Shown in pieces: positions 5,568-12,146 of a stretch of DNA of 15,622 nucleotides. Within the stretch, counting starts at the first letter, position 1, and the number at the start of each line of letters is the position of its first letter. Source of the stretch: QQUK01 sp913009765. Lineage in GTDB: Bacteria > Zixibacteria > MSB-5A5 > GN15 > FEB-12. The stretch lies in contig CALCCW010000115.1 in the NCBI GenBank assembly GCA_937900185.1, positions 1 through 15,622 on the forward strand, written 5' to 3'. The notes beneath the pieces were generated by a model, which made no database searches, was not told where the DNA came from, and saw only the letters and a list, made by a program, of their open reading frames with translations. Both the position numbers and the translations under genes were made by a program.

Positions 5568-5584
5568 ACGGCGTTGATAGCCGT
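5568..5584. repeat. Small hairpin in the intergenic control region
   Basis: ACGGC-GTTGATA-GCCGT, a 5-bp stem just downstream of the structural block (last stop at 5604). It may help define the 3' end of the late transcript; there is no clear T-tract. Confidence 0.3.
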
Positions 5585-5603
5585 AGGGTGGTTTATTATT
5601 GTT

Positions 5604-5858
5604 TTACTGGTTTACTTCACCTTTGCTTTCGCTCGCTTCGTCTGTGGTCTCTCCTGTGGTTTTAGGGGCGTGTGAAATAGTACCTAAAACAGGATTTGTT
5701 GCAAAAAAGTTTGTCATGTCGATTAATACGGCTGTTTCTTTTTCCATAGCCGTGCCAAGCCCTGATAGGTTTTGCAGTATTTCTACCTCTTGATCATCTT
5801 CTGGAATGAATGCGGCAGCTATTTTACCGGTCATCATTGTGCTAAACATGATTTTCAT
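5604..5858 (-). CDS. Hypothetical 84-aa protein ending the structural block
   Basis: Encodes 84 aa from the ATG at 5858, preceded by GGAG ten bases upstream. The first half is hydrophobic and Met-rich (MKIMFSTMMTGKIAAAFIP) followed by an acidic segment; the C-terminus is a low-complexity Thr/Ser/Glu tail (TTGETTDEASESKGE). It has no recognised domain. As the last gene before the control region it is the end of the long late-type transcript. Confidence 0.65.
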   Translation of the reverse strand: MKIMFSTMMTGKIAAAFIPEDDQEVEILQNLSGLGTAMEKETAVLIDMTNFFATNPVLGTISHAPKTTGETTDEASESKGEVNQ

Positions 5859-5891
5859 TTGTTTTGTTCTCCATTAAAAAGGGTTAAGGTT

Positions 5892-6425
5892 TTATTCATC
5901 ATATTCTAATGTTCTATTGGCATTGTAGGCATCGCCGCCAGTAACTGTTGGGGGTGTTCCGGCTATAACATTGGCATAAAAAGATAATTCGAAATATGTA
6001 AGACCGTCATTTATCCATAAGTTTGGTAGTCCACCAACGCCGTAATAACTTTGACTAGAGGAAACATTATCGTAATTGATCAGGTGCGTCACTACATGAT
6101 CTTGAACACAGCAATAAACAGTGCCGGCAACTAAGGGAATACCTAAGCCGGCTGCAGATCCCCACCATTGGGATATCCCCGATCCGGCTATGATATTAAC
6201 AGGAGCATGTACCCTGTTGACCGGTAAGCCGAGAGCATAATCATAAACGGCAAAATTTGAATTTGAACCGGATGTTCCTAAATCGTTACCGTAAAAGAAA
6301 AACTGATCTATTACATCGCCGGCGGTTGCTATGTATGTTCTGCCTATTGCTATCAAGGCGCGACTTGCACTTGGGGGGTTGGTTGTCGATACTCCAATTA
6401 CATTTTTTCCTATGATTCCGGGCAT
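5892..6425 (-). CDS. Beta-rich 177-aa protein, candidate spike or receptor-binding protein
   Basis: Encodes 177 aa; GAGG about nine bases before the ATG at 6425. Almost every segment alternates hydrophobic and polar residues with Gly/Ser/Asn turns, typical of a beta-sandwich, and aromatic residues are abundant (SQWWGS, SSSQSYYGVGG, LTYFELSFYANV). It has no helix-rich region, signal peptide or membrane segment. The composition (Ser, Gly, Asn, Tyr) resembles phage adhesins or surface decoration proteins. Placed just after the two exported proteins and downstream of the capsid set, it could be the host-recognition protein. I do not recognise a specific family. Confidence 0.75.
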   Translation of the reverse strand: MPGIIGKNVIGVSTTNPPSASRALIAIGRTYIATAGDVIDQFFFYGNDLGTSGSNSNFAVYDYALGLPVNRVHAPVNIIAGSGISQWWGSAAGLGIPLVAGTVYCCVQDHVVTHLINYDNVSSSQSYYGVGGLPNLWINDGLTYFELSFYANVIAGTPPTVTGGDAYNANRTLEYDE

Positions 6426-6428
6426 AAT

Positions 6429-6803
6429 TTAAAACCTCACTTTCATTGACAAAATCAGAATATTTTCTTCCTGATCGTAGTCAATCCATATTGTTATATT
6501 TTTATCTTTTCGGGTTGCTGCTATTATTCCGATCGTGTCAGCAAAAAGATCACGCCATGAAAATAAAGTTTTCCGGCTGTCGTCAATCTCTTTTAAGATT
6601 CCAAGCGTCAGGGCAATTGTTGGGGTTGTTTGGTCGGCTATCATATAAGAGCCAAAAAAATGTTGATATTTATCCGGTACGGATAGCAAAAAAGATTTGT
6701 CTCTATAAAACCATGGATCTGAATTTGCGTCACATTTTGGATTTGATAAAAGGATTAAAATAGTAATGATGATTAAAATCAAATTTGTTTTGTTTATTTT
6801 CAT
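6429..6803 (-). CDS. YfiM-like (DUF2279-type) exported small protein
   Basis: Encodes 124 aa from the ATG at 6803, chosen because GTAGG lies seven bases upstream; a TTG at 6824 would put the start within that site. Residues 6-20 are a hydrophobic signal or anchor segment. The Cys at 24 lacks a proper lipobox. PDKYQHF (43-49), a hydrophobic helix, then LKEIDDS (70-76) and FSWRDLFADTIG (81-92) follow the pattern of YfiM-like envelope proteins (DKxxHF ... KExxD ... FSWKDLxADxxG), whose function is poorly known. It is about normal length for that family. The protein should face the periplasm or outer surface. It may modify the host envelope or exclude other phages; both are inferences. Confidence 0.75.
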   Translation of the reverse strand: MKINKTNLILIIITILILLSNPKCDANSDPWFYRDKSFLLSVPDKYQHFFGSYMIADQTTPTIALTLGILKEIDDSRKTLFSWRDLFADTIGIIAATRKDKNITIWIDYDQEENILILSMKVRF

Positions 6804-6831
6804 TTGATTGCCTACTTTCTTCAAAAAAAAA

Positions 6832-7233
6832 TCAATATAGATCCGTTATGCTAAAGGGTTTTGAAAAGTCGCCGGTTGTGTCAACGGCAATATTAGAAAT
6901 ATTACTCCAGTTACCGGCAATATCTTTTGTTTTTATAGCAAAATAATATATTGTTTCTTCATCGAGTCCAGTAATTGTGAGATTTTCAATTTCACCCGGA
7001 GCTGCCGGAGTCATGGAAGTTGTAAATCGGGATGCGTTATAAAAGTTTGTTTCTGTTATTGGCTGCTTGCTATATCGAACATCATATTCGGCACAAGTAT
7101 TGCCATTATTACGGTCTGCCGGTGCAGTCCAAGTTCCTGCAAATTGTGCAGGGGTAATTTGGCTAAATAAAGCGGCTGTGCCTATAATAATAATTGGTAA
7201 AATGAGGAAAAAAATAAATAGTATTTTGTTCAT
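6832..7233 (-). CDS. Secreted or membrane-anchored fibronectin type III domain protein
   Basis: Encodes 133 aa; AAAAGGTG precedes the ATG at 7233. Residues 1-25 form a long signal peptide or membrane anchor (basic start, then FIFFLILPIIII). The rest is one fibronectin type III domain: GTWTAPADRNNG (strand A/B), AEYDVRYSK, then LTITGLDEETIYYFAIKTKD (E-F strands with the conserved YxF) and AGNWSNISN before the terminal strand. Such domains mediate surface adhesion or carbohydrate contacts and are common in phage structural and bacterial secreted proteins. A signal peptide is unusual for a virion protein unless it is membrane-inserted, so it could belong to an internal-membrane particle or act on the host surface. 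Confidence 0.83.
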   Translation of the reverse strand: MNKILFIFFLILPIIIIGTAALFSQITPAQFAGTWTAPADRNNGNTCAEYDVRYSKQPITETNFYNASRFTTSMTPAAPGEIENLTITGLDEETIYYFAIKTKDIAGNWSNISNIAVDTTGDFSKPFSITDLY

Positions 7234-7255
7234 ATTTTCACCTTTTTTTTTTAAA

Positions 7256-7285
7256 GCTGCCGATTGCTCTTACTCAACCGGCAGC
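7256..7285 (-). repeat. Hairpin in the leader of the fibronectin type III gene
   Basis: GCTGCCG (7256-7262) pairs with CGGCAGC (7279-7285); with TTG/CAA and one G-U pair the RNA stem reaches 11 pairs around an 8-nt loop. It is followed on the minus strand by TTTAAAAAAAAAAGG, which contains the next ribosome-binding site. It shares its stem sequence with the rep-leader hairpin. Likely a partial terminator or an mRNA-processing or stability element. Confidence 0.45.
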
Positions 7286-7295
7286 CGCAGGCGAC

Positions 7296-7315
7296 TGCAA
7301 CAAGGGATTGTTGCA
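7296..7315 (-). repeat. Hairpin directly after the Cys-motif gene
   Basis: TGCAACAA-GGGA-TTGTTGCA, a perfect 8-bp stem with a 4-nt loop that begins one base beyond the stop codon (7319-7317). With the hairpin at 7256-7285 it fills the 83-bp gap between two genes. Confidence 0.45.
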
Positions 7316-7316
7316 A

Positions 7317-7577
7317 TCAGGTTTTGGCTCTTGCCAGTGTCTCAAACGCATTAGTCAAGTAGGGAGTTGAAACAATAGAGCATCTTTTTACATCGTTGTC
7401 AAAAAGTTGGCAATCTACTCCGACACAAGGTGCATGAGTGATCCCCGGCACTACTTGGGGCTGTCCTGTTATGTCGGTGATATTGGCTTTTTGTTGGACA
7501 GGCAAAATCATGGCTGTTGACATAAAAGGACAGATTCCATGTTTCAAATTTTCGTTTTTTTGAGTGAAATTATTCAA
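7317..7577 (-). CDS. Small four-cysteine motif protein
   Basis: Encodes 86 aa from a TTG at 7577; GAAAGGCACACAAA provides the usual AAAGG site eight bases upstream, and the frame overlaps the upstream gene by eight bases. The conserved-looking pattern is CPFMS (Cys16), then PCVGVDCQLF (Cys51, Cys56) and RCSI (Cys66). The spacing C-x34-C-x4-C-x9-C could bind a zinc ion or an iron-sulphur cluster. I recall similar CPxxS...CxGxxCxLW...C patterns in small uncharacterised phage and bacterial proteins, but cannot name a family. It sits between the 418-aa protein and the exported proteins. Confidence 0.72.
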   Translation of the reverse strand: MNNFTQKNENLKHGICPFMSTAMILPVQQKANITDITGQPQVVPGITHAPCVGVDCQLFDNDVKRCSIVSTPYLTNAFETLARAKT

Positions 7578-8826
7578 TTTGTGTGCCTTTCTGATTTAAA
7601 TTGTCGTCTGCTATAACAAACATACAAAAGACTTCATCAAAAAACAAGCGGAATTTTTCAATTTCTTCCGGTTCTGTTTCAATTTGGTTCGTTAAAATAG
7701 ACTTTGCCATATTGAACAGGGGGGTTTGGAACATTTTCAATTGTTTCTTTACAGCTTCCGGCAGTGGTGGCAGTGCAATTTTTAGAACCTCTGCGGTTTC
7801 TGCAGCGGTCTGTTGGGGGTCTTGAATAAAACCGGCAACGATATAGCTGCCCGCTTTTTCGGCTATTTGATTAACATTCATAGCTGCCAATTCGTCGCTT
7901 TCTATGCCATTATCGGCAACTGTTTCGGTGTTTGTGCCGGTTTGGTCTACGGTTTTTTGTCCGTTTGCCTGAATAAGTGCAGTCGGTTGTTGTTCGGGTT
8001 TAAGTTCTGTTTTTTGATTTAATGTTGGCACAGTGGCAACTGGCGTACCGACGTTCATTTTTGCTCCGCCGGATTGAGAGACCTCAAGGAATTTCATAAA
8101 AGCCTGCAAAGCTTCACGTCCAAGATCATATATAGTTGAGCCGCCATTCGTGGAAGCTGTTGTTTCCGGCTTTAGCATCGTCGTGATTTCGACAAAGGAT
8201 TTTAATTGATCAACCATATTGCCGTTTGGATTTTCAACAACAGATTGTTGTCTGTCTAAAAGAAGATTGAGCAGCGAAGTATTTACATCGGCGGGAAATA
8301 TTGATTTTATCATAGCAATACGCTTTAGAGATTCTTCGAAATCTGCCATGCTTCCGCCTATGGGAATACCGTTGACATTTAGGTCTGTGTCAACAACTGC
8401 AGGAGTTGCTGCCAATGGTTGTGCATTTTTTCCACGTACAGAAAAAGGCACTAATTCTGCACGTGGTTGACCGGCAATAGTGATCAACATCTGATCAGCG
8501 AACCGGTTGTTAATCTTTTGTTGAAGTCGATATTTTCCCCCGCCAAATTTTTGCCTTAATAATTCCATATCGTCACCAACTTGAAGCAATCCTACATATC
8601 CGGCAACGTCCTCTCCTTTATAGACTTTTGGTTCAACTCTGTAAATCTCGATTTTTACATCAGCAGAACCGTCACCGAATAATTCATCTAACGAGGGATA
8701 AATTTCACCGGTATTTATACTGGTGGGTTGATTATCTTCCAAATCTTCCAAAGTATCAGATAGATCAATGTCAATGTTTTCGTCAATAATCTTTTTATCG
8801 GTTTTTGGGGATTTTTGTCTTGCCAT
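7570..8826 (-). CDS. 418-aa protein with acidic N-terminus and GGGxY motif
   Basis: The longest protein here. AAGAAAGGCACAATC precedes the ATG at 8826. Residues 10-55 are acidic and probably disordered. Residues 57-120 form a compact domain: IEIYRVEPKVYKGEDVAGYVG, then LRQKFGGGKYRLQQK, with a GGGKY turn at 95-99 flanked by charged helices or strands. Residues 160-260 are helical, followed by a Thr/Gln/Ala/Pro-rich linker (about 260-320) and a C-terminal helical bundle with conserved-looking LPPLPEAVKKQL. It has no nucleotide-binding motif, signal peptide or membrane segment. The architecture (acidic tail, small domain, helices, linker) fits a scaffold, internal or genome-organising virion protein. 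Not a double-jelly-roll capsid protein by composition. Family not recognised by name. Confidence 0.85.
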   Translation of the reverse strand: MARQKSPKTDKKIIDENIDIDLSDTLEDLEDNQPTSINTGEIYPSLDELFGDGSADVKIEIYRVEPKVYKGEDVAGYVGLLQVGDDMELLRQKFGGGKYRLQQKINNRFADQMLITIAGQPRAELVPFSVRGKNAQPLAATPAVVDTDLNVNGIPIGGSMADFEESLKRIAMIKSIFPADVNTSLLNLLLDRQQSVVENPNGNMVDQLKSFVEITTMLKPETTASTNGGSTIYDLGREALQAFMKFLEVSQSGGAKMNVGTPVATVPTLNQKTELKPEQQPTALIQANGQKTVDQTGTNTETVADNGIESDELAAMNVNQIAEKAGSYIVAGFIQDPQQTAAETAEVLKIALPPLPEAVKKQLKMFQTPLFNMAKSILTNQIETEPEEIEKFRLFFDEVFCMFVIADDNLNQKGTQIE

Positions 8827-8863
8827 GATTGTGCCTTTCTTGAATCTGTTTTAATTGTGTGGT

Positions 8864-9379
8864 CTACTGGTTGATATTCTTTGATATCAGATAGCCTAAC
8901 AGTAAGAGGGATATAATTACTCCGACCTCTTTTTTTTTTATAAGATCGGTTACTAACGACATGCCTACATATTCAGTTCTGCGAATATGGTCACCGGTAT
9001 CATTATCGTATGGGTGTGTAATTATTCCGCCCCAGCGTGCCGGTTCTCCATTTATTTTAAATGGTCTTGTGTCAAAGTGGAAACTAACGGCATCAGCTTC
9101 ATTTATATAGACTCCAATACCTCCAAATTTTTGACTTGATTCTGCGAGTTTTAAGATTTCAATAGGGTTGATACCCGCCCATGTAGTATCAATCGCAATT
9201 CCCTTGCCGTGTGTCTTGGGGTCGTTCTCTCTATAATCAGAAAGGATGACAGGCATCGAGCCAACAAGACCTATGAATCTGTCTAAGTTTTTTACTATGG
9301 AATATTGTAAACCGTCCGAGTGTTTAAAGTCGGACGGTTTTAAATATAACATTTCATTCCATTGAGACGCTGTCAACAT
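8864..9379 (-). CDS. Tail-anchored M15-family peptidoglycan peptidase
   Basis: Encodes 171 aa from the ATG at 9379, four bases from the preceding stop; the ribosome-binding site is poor. The motif THGKGIAID (His57, Asp64) and a second site GIGVYINEADAVSFHFDTRP (His101, Asp103) match the HxxGxAxD ... HxD zinc site of M15 carboxypeptidase/endopeptidases that cut peptidoglycan stem peptides. Residues 152-167 form one C-terminal transmembrane helix flanked by lysines. Typical endolysins lack such an anchor. With it, the enzyme could sit in a particle membrane and open the wall during entry, or be tethered to the host membrane for release. The zinc ligands all appear present. Confidence 0.85.
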   Translation of the reverse strand: MLTASQWNEMLYLKPSDFKHSDGLQYSIVKNLDRFIGLVGSMPVILSDYRENDPKTHGKGIAIDTTWAGINPIEILKLAESSQKFGGIGVYINEADAVSFHFDTRPFKINGEPARWGGIITHPYDNDTGDHIRRTEYVGMSLVTDLIKKKEVGVIISLLLLGYLISKNINQ

Positions 9380-9382
9380 ATT

Positions 9383-9760
9383 TTAGTTCGTTCTAACTTG
9401 ATCAATAAAATCGGCATAATTCAAACTTATTTTACTGAACATAATTGTTCCGGCAATATCACAAAGAGAGTCGGAGATTATTTCCTCTTCTCTTGGATCA
9501 AGTCCAGGGATCATCTCAATTGCAGTTTGCTCTTCACCGGTAGTGGCATCGATTGTTTTCAGCCATGATATTATTTTTTCCGGTGTTGTTAATTTTTCGG
9601 TGATTTGTGCGGTAACAATAGCCGGCAGTAATTGAGTTATTGCACCGGTTAAAATATCTGCAAGGTCTTTGTTTCCTGCTTTTTCTTTTGTTCCTTTTAT
9701 TGCTTGAAATAAAGCAACACCAAATTGGAGTGCACCTCGTAAAATTGAGCCAAATTTCAT
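9383..9760 (-). CDS. Hypothetical 125-aa protein with amphipathic N-terminal helix
   Basis: Encodes 125 aa from the ATG at 9760; only a weak AAGAAAG site precedes it. The N-terminus (MKFGSILRGALQFGVALFQAIKG) is amphipathic and Gly/Ala-rich, likely membrane-associating. A helical middle follows (LADILTGAITQLLPAIVTAQI), then an acidic linker and a short C-terminal helix. It has no motif that I can name. It lies between the last jelly-roll-like gene and the M15 peptidase, so a membrane-bound virion or lysis role is plausible. Confidence 0.72.
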   Translation of the reverse strand: MKFGSILRGALQFGVALFQAIKGTKEKAGNKDLADILTGAITQLLPAIVTAQITEKLTTPEKIISWLKTIDATTGEEQTAIEMIPGLDPREEEIISDSLCDIAGTIMFSKISLNYADFIDQVRTN

Positions 9761-9796
9761 AGTATTTCTTTCTTAAAGGTTTTGAGTTTTTGTTAT

Positions 9797-10273
9797 TTAT
9801 TCAACCTGCCAACGTTGAAGCAAAATTTTTATTTTAGTAAATTGATCTCCAACCTGAACATTCACCAAACTGGCAACAAGGGAACCTCCTGGTAAAAGCC
9901 AAACATCTGCCGGCATACAAACAAATATGTTACTTGGATAATAATAAGAATGGTAAGGTAATCCTGGTTGAAAAATCCATTGTCGTATTAATGAAGCTGC
10001 TTGAACATCTGTCGTTTGAGGTGGAATTAGGTTTATTTCGTCGGAGCTGTCAGGATGTCGGGTATATAATAAAACTGCTCTATCGGCAGCGTTCGCATCT
10101 GTGTCTAATTGGCATCTAACACCTAAAAGGCGGGCTATATATTTAGGAGCGGAGCTTAGTCCTGGCAGAAGATAAGAGAATGAAACTCCTACTGCAGGAT
10201 CAGCAAGTTCAAGTTGTACAATTTCGCCGACTCCTCTTGGGGCGTAACATCTATTTCCGGCATTATCAGCCAT
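9797..10273 (-). CDS. Jelly-roll-like 158-aa structural protein
   Basis: Encodes 158 aa, AAAGGTAGG upstream of the ATG at 10273. It is beta-rich: an N-terminal strand region, a Gly/Pro turn (YLLPGLSSAPKY), a middle with DTDANAADRAVLLYTRHP, and a terminal hydrophobic strand pair (MPADVWLLPGGSLVASLVNV ... KIKILLQRW). The final pattern P-x-GGSLVASLVNV ... ILLQ parallels the endings of the other small proteins in this block. It is the last of six such genes in a row and is most likely a capsid or vertex component. Homology to a named family not recognised. Confidence 0.78.
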   Translation of the reverse strand: MADNAGNRCYAPRGVGEIVQLELADPAVGVSFSYLLPGLSSAPKYIARLLGVRCQLDTDANAADRAVLLYTRHPDSSDEINLIPPQTTDVQAASLIRQWIFQPGLPYHSYYYPSNIFVCMPADVWLLPGGSLVASLVNVQVGDQFTKIKILLQRWQVE

Positions 10274-10281
10274 TTGTCAAC

Positions 10282-10665
10282 CTACCTTTGATTTGACAGT
10301 ACAGCGTAAAAAGTCATTGCAGTTTGTGCGGCGACTGTCGGGTTTTCTAAAGTTATCCGCATCAGCGGCATTTGTATAACTAAAAAGCCGTCGTCGCCCT
10401 GCGGGGTTGGTAAATCATATGCAGTTGCTAAAACATTGGCGGCAGCGGTAATTGTTGCAAGTGCAATCCATGTTCCATTATTGATTGAGCCTTGAACCGT
10501 AAGAATACAAGAAGTATCGGTTAATAAGGAAAACCTCAAAAATGGAAGTTGAGGGCAACGTGCAACAATATTAGACGTGCTTGACGGTCTGCCTATACCG
10601 ACTGTAATAGTTGTTGTCGCTGCTATAACAGTGGAACTATACCATGTAGTAATATTATTGTTCAT
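10282..10665 (-). CDS. Beta-sandwich 127-aa structural protein
   Basis: Encodes 127 aa; the ATG at 10665 overlaps the TGA of the upstream gene (TGATG), with GGGGAGA about seven bases upstream. It is rich in Thr, Val, Ile and Ala with regular strand alternation. ILTVQGSINNGTW, a Gly-Asp-Asp-Gly turn and MRITLENPTVAAQTAMTFYAV mimic the upstream 135-aa protein (LEILVSINGLIW ... VKFRLFNNATANNLIECTI), so the two look like diverged copies. Such small beta-sandwiches are typical of phage surface or vertex proteins. No signal peptide. Confidence 0.78.
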   Translation of the reverse strand: MNNNITTWYSSTVIAATTTITVGIGRPSSTSNIVARCPQLPFLRFSLLTDTSCILTVQGSINNGTWIALATITAAANVLATAYDLPTPQGDDGFLVIQMPLMRITLENPTVAAQTAMTFYAVLSNQR

Positions 10666-11072
10666 CAGCAGGATCTCCCCTCAATAGTACATTCAATCAA
10701 GTTGTTTGCTGTTGCATTATTAAATAAGCGGAATTTAACAGACCAACCGGGAACTTTTATATTCTCGTAAAAGAAAGGAAAAAGTCCGGGTAAATAAAGT
10801 CCACTGTGCAAGTCCCATATTAAGCCGTTTATTGAAACTAAGATTTCTAAGGTTGCACCGTCAACGTGACCAACCATTCCCGAAATATTAAAAATTTGAT
10901 TTTTGGCGTGAAGCCATTCATCGGCAGCGGCATACACCGAAGTCCCCTCTTTGACATACGCATTTGCTCCATTTGCTAATATAACATTAATATAACCAAA
11001 AGAAACATGAGGATGAATCTCTGCGGTTGGTGCTGCCGGATATGCTTTAAATTGTCCTATTTGTTGTGACAT
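10665..11072 (-). CDS. Beta-sandwich 135-aa structural protein
   Basis: Encodes 135 aa with AAAGGCAATAAAAT before the ATG at 11072. Segments TAEIHPHVSFGYINVILAN, ATLEILVSINGLIWDL and WSVKFRLFNNATANNLIECTIEG form the expected strands; the SxNGxxW...(F/I)xNxTA pattern is shared with the downstream 127-aa protein. Two Gly/Pro loops rich in aromatics (YLPGLFPFFYEN) may be exposed. Likely duplicated from the same ancestor as its neighbour and co-translated with it through TGATG. Capsid or spike role inferred from the block. Confidence 0.78.
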   Translation of the reverse strand: MSQQIGQFKAYPAAPTAEIHPHVSFGYINVILANGANAYVKEGTSVYAAADEWLHAKNQIFNISGMVGHVDGATLEILVSINGLIWDLHSGLYLPGLFPFFYENIKVPGWSVKFRLFNNATANNLIECTIEGRSC

Positions 11073-11084
11073 ATTTTATTGCCT

Positions 11085-11669
11085 TTATGTTGGCAGTTCA
11101 GGGGTTGCCGGTTTGTAAAGTCTACCGGACAAGCGTCCGATCATCATCAATTTGGAATTAAATAAAAAACGTGGGGTTACAGAAATAGAAATAACTTGAC
11201 CGGATTGCACAAAAATAGGCTGTACTTTCATCGGGTCAGAAACTGAACCAAAAGACCAATAAAAATATTCGTTGACGTTATCAACTACATTATCAAGTCG
11301 ACTTTCATCAACCATAACTCGCCAACCGACTGACTGCATACTTGGTACAACAGGGTTTGAATAATAAACTCCTATATATTCCATTCTTGCAACTTGACCT
11401 TGGGGAACTGTAAACGAGACTAATGGAAATGATAAATTCGCACCGGTGTCTTGTACATCTTCAAGCACTCCGGTAATATCGACAACCTCATTAAAACCTT
11501 TATGAGTTGCCGCTTCCATAATAGCACGGCTGTTTGCCAACAATTTATTTTGAGCATCAAAGATGTTATTAGTTCGTGCGATGCTTTCCGGCTTACCTCT
11601 TCCAATATTTGGGCTGTGGCTTAGAATTGGCGGTTTGTTTCTGTTTGTCGTTGTTTTTTTCTGAAACAA
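11085..11669 (-). CDS. Jelly-roll-like 194-aa structural protein (capsid candidate)
   Basis: Encodes 194 aa from a TTG at 11669, supported by AAGAGGTTCTAA just upstream; no ATG lies before residue 51. The first 60 residues are basic, Pro/Asn-rich and probably an arm reaching inside the particle. Then an eight-strand-like alternation: VDITGVLEDVQD, LVSFTVPQGQVARMEYIGV, VGWRVMVDE, YFYWSFGSV, IFVQSGQVISISVTPRF and LMMIGRLSGRLY. This is the usual layout of a single jelly roll with an N-terminal arm. With the 189-aa protein it is one of two similar-sized candidates for the major capsid subunits, as in viruses with two single-jelly-roll proteins. No named-family match by eye. Confidence 0.8.
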   Translation of the reverse strand: MFQKKTTTNRNKPPILSHSPNIGRGKPESIARTNNIFDAQNKLLANSRAIMEAATHKGFNEVVDITGVLEDVQDTGANLSFPLVSFTVPQGQVARMEYIGVYYSNPVVPSMQSVGWRVMVDESRLDNVVDNVNEYFYWSFGSVSDPMKVQPIFVQSGQVISISVTPRFLFNSKLMMIGRLSGRLYKPATPELPT

Positions 11670-11679
11670 TTAGAACCTC

Positions 11680-12072
11680 TTAAATTCCCTGCACTAATTT
11701 GTTCCCGTGTAATACAACTTCAACGTTAGTAGCAGTAGCAACGTTGTTTGTCACGGTAATAGTAATAGACGAATTCTGATCAAAGAGACGAGGCGGATTA
11801 AAGGCATATGGCAAGCCACCGTTTCCTCTAATGTGATCAACGCCGATTGCATTATTGAACAATGTCCGACCTTTTGCACTATCGTCGATCTGAATAGTTC
11901 CGCCCCAATTCGTAACAACAAGATTGACTTGTGTAACTGAAATCGTCAAATATTTTGCTTCAAAGGGTGCATCTGCGGCAATGCTGATCAAAGAAACAAC
12001 AGAATTCCCAATGACTGCGGGAATCGCCATGATTCCCGAACCGTAGCAAAAATATAACTGCATTGTTTTCAT
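11680..12072 (-). CDS. Jelly-roll-like 130-aa structural protein
   Basis: Encodes 130 aa; AGGAAA lies about twelve bases before the ATG at 12072, and a second in-frame ATG at 12063 is also possible. Strand-like segments include VVSLISIAADAPFEAKYLTISV, QVNLVVTNWGGTIQID and the terminal pair RLFDQNSSITITVTN ... NVEVVLHGN. This ending matches that of the upstream 189-aa protein (LVLEDQESIAVTVTV ... LTIVMHGQ), so the two probably share an ancestor and fold. It looks like a small single-jelly-roll protein without the extra strands of its larger neighbour. Confidence 0.8.
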   Translation of the reverse strand: MKTMQLYFCYGSGIMAIPAVIGNSVVSLISIAADAPFEAKYLTISVTQVNLVVTNWGGTIQIDDSAKGRTLFNNAIGVDHIRGNGGLPYAFNPPRLFDQNSSITITVTNNVATATNVEVVLHGNKLVQGI

Positions 12073-12106
12073 GTTTATTTTTTTCCTATGTTTAAATCTT
12101 TTTGTA

Positions 12107-12131
12107 ACGTCGGCAGAATTACTGCCGACGT
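12107..12131. terminator. 10-bp perfect hairpin after the main capsid candidate
   Basis: ACGTCGGCAG-AATTA-CTGCCGACGT lies in the 74-bp gap just downstream of the 189-aa gene (stop at 12149-12147). Neither side has a strong T-tract, so it may be a weak terminator or a 3' stability structure that raises the relative amount of the upstream message. Confidence 0.5.
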
Positions 12132-12146
12132 GATAGTTTAAAGCTA

